Source: Rhizophlyctis rosea
Taxonomy: Eukaryota > Chytridiomycota > Chytridiomycetes > Rhizophlyctidales > Rhizophlyctidaceae
Length of the DNA: 13,756 nt
Direction: 5' to 3'
Assembly: GCA_027596075.1 (NCBI GenBank)
Contig: JADGJC010000623.1
Coordinates: 1 to 13,756 of the forward strand
Shown here: in pieces, positions 7,568-13,756 of the stretch
Layout of the letters: each line of letters starts with the position of its first letter
Numbering within the stretch: position 1 is the stretch's first letter
Translations under genes and position numbers: made by a program
Notes under the pieces: generated by a model
What the model was told of the DNA's origin: nothing
Databases searched by the model: none
The model's input: the letters and a program-made list of their open reading frames with translations, nothing else

Positions 7568-7838
7568 TGTAACACTCTTATGCGGGGAAGCGCTAACTAG
7601 TGAGTGTTAAGTGAGAAGAAGTACTGCCCTTGCGACCAATGGGCGTCTGGACACTAACACTTCCGGCTAACAGATAGAACAGTACTAACTGGAGAGAAAA
7701 GCAGATCTTTGAGATGCGGGGGATTTTAACTCCACACGGGCTTCATCTCAAAGATTTCAGAAAATTGCCCAAGAGCGCAGCCGCACTCAGCCGCGCAAGC
7801 TGTGCTGAGTCGCAACTTGTCGCCAGGGTGTCGTGACA
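7568..7838 (-). repeat. Putative 5' LTR of element B
   Basis: On the minus strand the 271-bp segment begins TGTCACGACACC and ends AAGAGTGTTACA, with TG...CA ends and short inverted termini (TGTcAC/GTtACA). It lies about 140 bp before the gag frame. Downstream of it (below 7568) the minus strand reads CGGTAGCACCACCGC, a possible primer-binding site, though the usual leading TGG is absent. An alternative outer edge two bases further out (7840) is also possible. There is no second copy in the window to fix the ends. Confidence 0.5.
7705..7755. repeat. 12-bp perfect hairpin in LTR of element B
   Basis: ATCTTTGAGATG (7705-7716) and CATCTCAAAGAT (7744-7755) are exact reverse complements around a 27-nt loop containing GGGGGATTTTAACTCC. 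It lies inside the putative LTR and could form a strong RNA stem in LTR transcripts. Confidence 0.7.
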
Positions 7839-8435
7839 CAGCCATCAGGGTCCTATGGGTGCGTAAGACGTGTCACTGGCTTGTTGCCCACAATCCAAAA
7901 TTGCTGCAACTTCAATGAATCATATCTCGACCCTGGAGCAAATGGGGACCGTGCGCCATGCCCTCTTTGGAAACCCTGGAGGAGGACTTTGCTGGCCTGA
8001 GTGGAAGAACGATGCCTAATTGTTTGGAAAGCCTGGCGCCCGTTTCCGTCTGGTTGCTTCTTTAATGAAGTGGGCTTCGGCCAGAGCTCATAGCTTGGCC
8101 AGAACAATTATGATATATCGCGCCTCCATGCCAGGCATTGAGTCTGAGAGTGGCTACGTGACGGTATGTCACCCATGGTTGACATTTGCTCCTAGCAGAA
8201 GTTTTAGATGTAGCAAAGTGACGAACCGGTCACACAACCAACACCAGTCCCTCAGCAATCAACAAGAATAGCGTAGGCAGATTCCCTCCCAAAAATCCCA
8301 TCGTCCATCTTTACGCAATGCAGTGAGATTTTGAATGCACCATCCCTGTCTCTGCAGGGCTGATAGAAGTCAATTGTGGGCCTCAACTACCTCAACAATG
8401 ATACATAACATCACTGGCGTCCCAGACGACAAAGA
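7839..8435. other. Unassigned spacer, nothing recognised
   Basis: Short open frames on both strands have no motif or steady codon bias. Two weakly similar stretches, ATCATATCTCGACCC (about 7919) and ATGATATATCGCGCC (about 8110), suggest old repeat DNA. Confidence 0.35.
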
Positions 8436-8738
8436 GTGTCAAATTATGGGAGGCCAAGCCCCTCATCCTCCCTACAGATTCCTCACCTTCCTGACACCTG
8501 TCTCCACATCTGCCTCCCCCTGCTTCAGGACTTTGCAACCTCAGAAAACATACCCTTCTCCTACCCTAACCCAGTCTTCCACCTCAATCTCACGAACCGT
8601 AAGCCATGGGCGACCAATCTGGACCACCACCAGTCGTACCGCCACCCGTACGCCGACTTCCACACGGCCGACCATGTAGCAGGTGGCTACCACAGTCCAA
8701 CCGCATGGCTTGGTCCTGGTGGGTTCACGCACAGCTGA
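8436..8738 (+). pseudogene. Open stretch with coding-like codon use, unknown
   Basis: A 100-codon open frame ends in TGA at 8736-8738. From about 8530 onward its codons end mostly in C or another strong-wobble base, and the peptide (for example DFATSENIPFSYPNP and NLDHHQSYRHPYADFHTADH) is rich in His, Tyr, Asn and Pro. This codon pattern resembles the coding parts of element C, so it is probably a fragment of a real gene or of a retrotransposon gag. The first ~30 codons do not share the bias, and the ATG at 8436 is not convincing as a start. I recognise no domain. Confidence 0.3.
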
Positions 8739-9251
8739 CGACCAAGTTGAAAGGCTAGTGTCCTGGCACGGTAGTGGTTCTCTCATCGGCAAAAGCAGTG
8801 CCATGGGGGGTTACAACCTCTCTCAACATCATCCCTTTCTCCACAGTTGCGAAGTCTGTTCCACTCCTGACCTGGCAGTTGCCAAGACGTATGCGCCTGT
8901 GTTCCGATTCAACGACGCGTTTATCGTGCTTAGATGAAGATAGTTCAGCCGGAGCTGCGCCACCGGCAAGCAATTTACTTCCTGACCCTGGTCAATTATC
9001 GCCGCATGATTGTAACTAATGTACCACGTCCAATATGCAGCATTGGATTCAGGATAGAGAGGTTTGGACTTTGGACTATACACCGATCGCTAACGAGACT
9101 CCCCCTTGTCTCGGTATCCAAATGAATATACAGAAGTCCACCTCTAGCCTTTGGTTCTTTTGTTAGTTCTCATTTAGCTCCAAATCGTTTCTGACTTAAT
9201 GTTCGGCCCACGCTCACGCAACATAGGCCGTTCCGCATTTTTCGAGGTTCC
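8739..9251. other. Unassigned spacer before element C
   Basis: No gene is recognised. The part around 9000-9130 is AT-richer, with phrases such as GGTTTGGACTTTGGACTATAC, and could be an LTR or leader remnant of element C. No TG...CA pair with supporting context could be fixed. Confidence 0.35.
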
Positions 9252-10600
9252 TTGCCGTTTGCTGTCACACTGGGCGTCCGCACTTTGTTCGCTGGCCGTA
9301 GCTTCGCAAGGTCACCCCTCAAAACGCAGAACAGTTCATCTTCCGCCGATCGTACCCCCACCCGTGGCCGTACTCACCATCTGCCGTCCCATTCGTCGTC
9401 CCGTTTGCCCGCCCCTTCTATTAGTCTTAGCTCATGTCACTCGTCCGGCAACCGCAGCGTCTCATCCACCGCTTCCGTCAAACCCACGGACTTTGCCGAA
9501 ATCCAGAACCAACCTACTTTCAGCTTCCCGACTACAGCAAAAGCTACTATCAGATTCCCATCATCGACATGTCCGGCTCCTCCTTTTCTAAGTCCCGCTC
9601 CCAGAAACTTACACCGGCTGCACCAAGCCTCAGGATATTGAAGGCTTTCTCAATGGCTTCAAACTCCACTTCCTTGCCAAAACGTGGCAATCCTCCTCCG
9701 GAAGTAGGCGAGAAAGCTCTCGAGGAGAACAAGCAACATACGACTTACAATGCCAAATGTAGGACAAGCTCGAAGACGACCGCATGGTGGAGATGAACCC
9801 GAAATTGCCCCTGCCTGGCTCGGTGCCGACCATGCCGGCAACCAGACTTGGGCAGTCGGCCTCAACATCAACGTCGCCCGTAACGCCGCCAGTCAACTCA
9901 ACCCCACCTACCTCCGTCGTGGCGCCTACTTTCCCGTGGCTATAGGCCACCCAATTGCTGACGGCGCCATGCGAACTCCCGGCGGACTCCTCTTTACCCC
10001 CAACATTGAGCAATATATCTGCTTTGATGGAAGGGCTGGTGGCACCATGACACACCGACTTCACCACCCCATTCCCATCACCACCACAATGCGGGACGCT
10101 TTCGTGCCAACCGCGAATGACGTCAACGCGGCCTTGGCGACAATGAGAAGATTCCCACGGCCAAAAGACAAATGAATGATGGTGACTCCATCTGACGAGA
10201 CAATCACCGCTGAGAACGCCAACAAGCCCAAGCCGCCGTCGCCGCAGCCGGTCTTGCCGGTGCCCCAGTCACTTGGGACAAATGATAAACTTGCTTTAGG
10301 TCGCACTTCTTGCCCAGCAATACGCTGTTTGAGGAAGAAAAGCGCTGAGCTCGCATGTCCCAAGGTGGGGCAATTCCACTCCCAAATGGATGCGCAAGGT
10401 TACAGAACTCAGAATGCGTCTCCACGAATCCGACAACGAGGGGATTATCGAACTTAAGATGGGCATGAAAGGCGCTATCATGCACCCGGTTGACCCAAGA
10501 AAAGAAAGATCATCTTATCGCCACTCGGGGTTGCTTTTACGGTCGCAAGGAAAATGCAGGCCACGTCGTCTCCAACTGTCCCAAACGTGAACAGGCGGAA
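9252..10600 (+). pseudogene. Gag of element C, broken
   Basis: Gag forms the particle shell. The region starts with a Ser/Thr/Pro-rich frame 3 segment, then frame 1 from 9610 (YTGCTKPQDIEGFLNGFKLH, TAG at 9760-9762, then DKLEDDRMVEM). Frame 3 resumes from about 9785 to a TGA at 10173-10175. That stretch has marked C-ending codon use, so it is coding, but matches no family I know (LNPTYLRRGAYFPVAIGHPI). A Pro-rich spacer (PKPPSPQPVLPVPQ) precedes the capsid-type gag domain around 10270-10490, seen as RSHFLPSNTLFEEEKR in frame 2 and KVTELRMRLHESDNEGIIEL in frame 1. The zinc-knuckle remnant in frame 2 at about 10527-10575 reads GCFYGRKENAGHVVSNCP. The second Cys appears as Gly, and the gap to His is two residues longer than usual. 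The start codon is undetermined. Confidence 0.65.
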
Positions 10601-10819
10601 GAAGACTCCTCCACCACCACTGTCACCACAAAAAATGAAATCTCAGACTCTGACAAAGACAACGTCAACTACAACAGCAACGACAATGTTGTCGGACCTA
10701 TTTCTGAACGCATCCAACGTAACTTCGCCTCCGATTCTGACAACAGCAATGACGGCTTGGTATCCCCCATCTTCCGCCCTTTACTGCAAGAATCTTTTGT
10801 TTTTGCCACATCCAAGGCG

Positions 10820-11348
10820 AGGGCTACGGAACTCGACTTTGTCGGTAATGCCAACTTCAAGAAGCACCCCCTACCATGAGTTTGATAAACCCCGTTCCTA
10901 CACCCAAGCCTCCAAGGGCACCTTTGAAACCACCGCCTGCGTCAAGGGAGGTATGGATACCAACTACGGTGAACTCGGTCCTTTCAAACTTGAGATCGCT
11001 GACCATAGCCGCAACTTTGACGCCATCATTGGATGTAACCCCATTCTTCAGAGTCCGGCTACCATCTTGACTAAACGTGGTGTGACTGCCCGCACCAAGA
11101 AGGAGCTTACCCCGACTCAGAAGCCTGCTATTAAGAAGGGAACCGCTGGGGACGGGAAAGTTACTGCGGGGGACGGAAAATCTACTAGTGTAGGAGGTAC
11201 CATACCCCTTAGCTCTTTGAAATTGAAGAAGAAGGCAGTTGATAGTGTCAATGACTTGAAGGAAGCTTTAGAGTATGAGGGGGAGTTATGGGATTTGGAC
11301 GAGTTTGGTTGTACCGTTGAGCAGGAAGAGGAGCAAAAGGTTGACTGA
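10820..11348 (+). pseudogene. Protease remnant and spacer of element C
   Basis: Retroviral-type aspartic proteases cut the polyprotein. In frame 3 (from about 10881) the text ETTACVKGG... then PFKLEIADHSRNFDAIIGCN fits the C-terminal half of such a domain, where the family has an I-L-G or I-I-G turn before a Pro/Trp-containing segment. Upstream, in frame 2, LDFVGNANF (about 10837-10863) may be the degraded active-site loop that should read D-(S/T)-G-A. No intact D-S/T-G is present. After the domain comes a Lys/Thr/Gly-rich and then acidic spacer (DLKEALEYEGELWDLDEF), ending in TGA at 11346-11348. Assignment rests on position between gag and RT as much as on sequence. Confidence 0.5.
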
Positions 11349-11422
11349 TTAGTAAGCCAAGCGGAGCAGAAGGAAGTTGTGGAAGCCAGCAAGATGTTGT
11401 TCTCCCGTATCCGTGTTTGTTC

Positions 11423-12263
11423 TCGGATGTGCTGCCTGACTCTTTTCCTCCTGAAGCCCAGGATGCCGTCCACTACGAAATCAAACTTCTCGACCCGTCC
11501 AAGGTTCACAAATCCTGCTGTCACGCCATACCCCATAAGCTATACCCCGCTGCCCGCCAAATCGTCGAGAACAACGTGCGATCCAGCTGATGGGTACCCA
11601 GCAACAGCCTTTACTCTTCCGGGTGTTCATGAAGGCCGAGAAGGACCCATATGCCCTACCTCGCTCACTCATCGACTACCGCAAACTTAACGCCAACACC
11701 GTCAACGACGTTACAACCGACCCGGAAGGTTTCGACGTTTTACGCACGATCAACCACGGCAAAAACTGGGCAAGGTCATTCTCACCTCCTGTTACAATCA
11801 GACTGTCGTCCGCCCCGAGCACCGCAAGTACTTCACTATTGCCACTCCGTTCGGGAACTAAGAATCCCCCATTATGCGTCAAGGCACCTGCAACGCCCCG
11901 GCCACCAATCATCGCCTTATGAACAAGATCCTCGCCTCCAATATCGGCCAATTCTGCTTTAGCTTCTACAACGATATTGTGGTCTACGGAGTGGAAACCC
12001 TTGCGGAACACATTCGAGGCATGAAGCTCGTCCTCGACGCCCTACGGAATGCCAAACTTGTCTGCTTGCCAAAGAAGTCGTTCCTCATGGCAACCAATGT
12101 CGACGCTCTCCGTCACCACGTTTCCCACTGCGGTCTATCTGTTGACCCCCTCACGGTCAAGAAGTTTCAAGCTTGGCCGATACCACGCACCAAGAAGAAC
12201 GCACAAGAGTTCATGGGCCTTGACAACCACTGCCGCAACTTAGTTAAAGACTTAGCGAAATGA
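11423..12263 (+). pseudogene. Reverse transcriptase domain of element C, catalytic Asp changed
   Basis: Frame 2 gives the RT lead-in (HYEIKLLDPSKV, IPHKLYPAARQIV) up to TGA 11588-11590, then WVPSNSLYSSG. Frame 1 follows with FMKAEKDPYALPRSLIDYRK and LNANTV. Frame 3 from about 11769 gives LTSCYNQTVVRPEHRKYFTI and ATPFG, TAA at 11859-11861, and RQGTCNAPATNHRLMNKIL. The active-site box reads FYNDIVVYG: the first Asp of the YxDD motif is Asn (AAC at 11970-11972). The distal part runs through CLPKKSFLMA to QEFMGLDNHCRNLVKDLAK and TGA at 12261-12263. The lead-in fits a Ty3/gypsy RT. With the catalytic Asp lost and several breaks it is inactive. Confidence 0.85.
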
Positions 12264-12287
12264 ACCGGTTCCCTTATGCAGCTCACC

Positions 12288-12795
12288 AAGAAGAACATTC
12301 ACTTTCAATGGGGCTAGCAGCACCATAACGCCTTCCAGCACATCAAATCGTTGTTCGCCAAACTTCCTACCCTTTGCGGCCTCAACTATAAGTCAGGCGA
12401 GACCATTTGGGTCGTTATTGACGTCTTCGACACCGGCATTGGGAGCATACTAGCGCAAGGCAAAGACTGGGGCACCGCTCAACCAGTAGCTTTTGAATCC
12501 TGTGTATATCGCGGCGCGGAGAAGAATTATCACACCCATGACAAGGAGCTACTGACCCTACTCTAATGCCTAACAAAATGGTACCACGTACTACGGGAGA
12601 CGCAGTTTCCAGTTTGCACCGACCACGACTCCTTGAAGCATATTATGAAGCAGAAAGAGCTTGACGGTCGTCAAGCTGGCGCCATTCACTTCCTATCCGA
12701 GTTCGATTTCGACATACAACACATTCCCGGAGAACTAAACTGCGTTGCCAACGGAATCAGCCGTTACCCTCACTCAGAATTCTCTTATCTTGTCG
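12288..12795 (+). pseudogene. RNase H domain of element C, last catalytic Asp changed
   Basis: Frame 3 starts with KNIHFQWG, a TAG at 12315-12317, then AFQHIKSLFAKLPTL, leading into VVIDVFDTGIGSILAQG, where the first catalytic Asp is present. PVAFESCVYRGAEKNYHTHD follows, with the Glu in DKELLTLL, then a TAA at 12564-12566. Next come WYHVLRETQFPVCTDHDSLK, with the third acidic residue, and FLSEFDFDIQHIPGELNCVA. The fourth residue, normally Asp in V-A-D-A-L-S-R, is Asn (AAC at 12750-12752, VANGISRYP). Reading is otherwise free of frameshifts. Confidence 0.85.
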
Positions 12796-13640
12796 ACGTC
12801 GGCTCTGTATCTGCCATTACCAAACTCGAACCCGACCACAAGCATCCAATCACCCAGGCCTACCCAAAGGACCAGATGTTTGCAAAGGTCCTCAACAACA
12901 TCGCCTCCTACCAAAACGTTCAGCTTACCTCCGACAATCTTCTTTACGTGTCCGGCCGCCCCCAGATCCCCAAGCTCTTGGAAGTTCGCGGGAACATTCT
13001 GCACAACATTCAGGTCTCAGGAGGCCACTCTTTGGGCATCAAGGATTGGCGCATTGCAGTCGCCGCATTCTTTTGGGACTGCCTCCGCGATGACTGCATC
13101 AAATATGCGAAGACCTGCGATACTTGTCAGAAAACAAAATTAACCCATCAAGCTCCGGCAGGTAAACAACATCAGCATCCACTGACGGATGTTTCCTTGC
13201 AATCCCAACACCTCAACTGGATGGGTCCCTTCGCCAAATCCTCGGACGGTTACAACACCAGCTGCTTTTATGTCGATGTAAAGTCCGGAGACACCGTCCC
13301 TGTTCCCTTCACGATCAATTCCATTGCTGAGCAGACCGCCAAGGAGTTTTAAACTCATTGGTACGGTCGGTTTGGCCTTCCCAAACAGTTGACCCCAGAC
13401 CGCGATCGCCGTGTTTTCTCGGACTTCTGCAAGGTTTTCCAGCAAGCCTTAAAGCTACATCATCGAATTGCTGGCACGGGCCATCACCAGTCCCCAACGA
13501 TATTGCTGAAATGCGTGTCAAACGCACCAAGTACGTCCTTTGAGCATTCATGAACCATCTATCTCCACACGAAAGCTGGGCGGACTACCTCCCGCATGCC
13601 CAGTTTGCAATCAAAAACCCGTATACGTCAAGCTGTGCAG
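12796..13640 (+). pseudogene. Integrase of element C, truncated, core Asp changed
   Basis: Frame 3 carries the zinc-binding module H-X7-H-X29-C-X2-C, with His codons at 13002 and 13026 and Cys codons at 13116 and 13125 (CDTCQK). The core begins SQHLNWMGPFAKSSDGYN. The first triad Asp is Asn here (AAC at 13215-13217). A TAA at 13350-13352 is followed in the same frame by THWYGRFGLPKQLTPDRDRR, which holds the second Asp. A frameshift near 13490 leads to frame 2 (EMRVKRTKY), where the third residue, Glu, cannot be identified. After a TGA at 13541-13543 comes AFMNHLSPHESWADYLPHAQ and FAIKNPYTSS. Family similarity stops at about 13635, so the C-terminal domain is absent. Confidence 0.87.
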
Positions 13641-13756
13641 GGATGCGGACTTGTAGGATGCGTTCAGTAGCTCGGACGCGTCACGTGATTGGTTAGATAG
13701 ATAAACATGTGACTGATGTATTAGCTTAGTAAGGATCACGTGACCCTTATGTAATC
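13641..13756. other. Foreign sequence after element C, possible LTR start
   Basis: Similarity to integrase ends abruptly, and AT-richer DNA follows. It contains two CACGTG E-box palindromes within a perfect inverted pair, GTCACGTGAT (13680-13689) and ATCACGTGAC (13735-13744). A TG at 13651 (TGTAGGATGCG) could open an LTR. It runs off the window, so this cannot be settled. Confidence 0.35.

Larger units (their letters stand above)
5956..7838 (-). mobile_element. Element B: gag-bearing LTR retrotransposon, 3' part lost
   Basis: Read on the minus strand, a putative LTR (7838 down to 7568) is followed after about 140 bp by a gag reading frame running down to about 5956, where it meets the LTR end of element A. 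No protease or pol follows in this window. Either A inserted into the gag/pol border and the rest of B lies elsewhere, or B is a gag-only non-autonomous element. The gag frame ending right at the LTR boundary favours interruption by insertion. The frame is broken by two TGA stops and several 1-nt shifts. Confidence 0.7.
9252..13640 (+). mobile_element. Element C: Ty3/gypsy element, 3'-truncated
   Basis: The plus strand carries in order a gag region with capsid domain and zinc knuckle, a protease remnant, reverse transcriptase, RNase H and integrase. This order (integrase last) defines Ty3/gypsy. From about 11769 to 13490 nearly everything reads in frame 3 with isolated stops, so this part has suffered point mutation more than indels. 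The gag half has more frameshifts. The integrase core stops being readable near 13640, and unrelated sequence follows, so the 3' end including LTR is missing. A 5' LTR was not recognised. It is a different family from element A: the sequences of shared domains differ and no chromodomain is seen. Confidence 0.85.

Noticed and set aside
7900..8130. Small DNA transposon with terminal inverted repeats
   Set aside because: The similar stretches near 7919 and 8110 are direct, short and imperfect, and no inverted ends were found.
1..13756. tRNA, rRNA or CRISPR features
   Set aside because: No T-loop or A/B-box pair in tRNA spacing, no rRNA-like conserved blocks and no regularly spaced identical repeats beyond the 18-bp array.

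Overview
This window looks like a stretch of fungal, probably basidiomycete, genome made almost entirely of decayed LTR retrotransposons. The fungal guess is inference. It rests on the kinds of elements present (Ty3/gypsy polyproteins, one ending in a chromodomain) and on the preference for C-ending codons in the coding remnants. No intact host gene, tRNA, rRNA or CRISPR array was recognised, and no gene in the window is complete.

Layout. Positions 1-1990 hold a short 18-bp-period repeat, a small minus-strand coding remnant (194-418) and about 1.5 kb with nothing recognisable. Positions 2000-5955 hold element A, a plus-strand chromovirus-type Ty3/gypsy element lacking its 5' end. Its order is reverse transcriptase, RNase H, integrase zinc-binding domain, a deletion of the integrase catalytic core, chromodomain, a repeat-bearing 3' region, a polypurine tract and a putative 3' LTR (5573-5955). 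Positions 5956-7838 hold element B on the minus strand: a putative 5' LTR (7568-7838) followed by a broken gag gene with a CCHC zinc knuckle. Its gag appears cut off where element A ends, which suggests A inserted into B. Positions 7839-9250 are mostly unassigned, with one open stretch (8436-8738). Positions 9252-13640 hold element C, a plus-strand Ty3/gypsy element readable in order as gag, protease remnant, reverse transcriptase, RNase H and integrase, cut off inside the integrase core. The last ~115 bp belong to something else, possibly another LTR.

All three elements carry frameshifts and in-frame stops, so none can make its own proteins. Every in-frame stop I could place in A and B is TGA. 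In C, three catalytic aspartates (one each in RT, RNase H and integrase) read as AAC asparagine directly after a C, as expected from GAC by CpG to CpA mutation. This points to decay by cytosine deamination at CpG, as in methylated or RIP-like silenced fungal repeats. I found no convincing new biological system. The most unusual features are the integrase-core deletion joining a zinc finger to a chromodomain, a repeated 'LNAVS'-like unit present both inside and downstream of the pol gene of A, and the CpG-biased inactivation.
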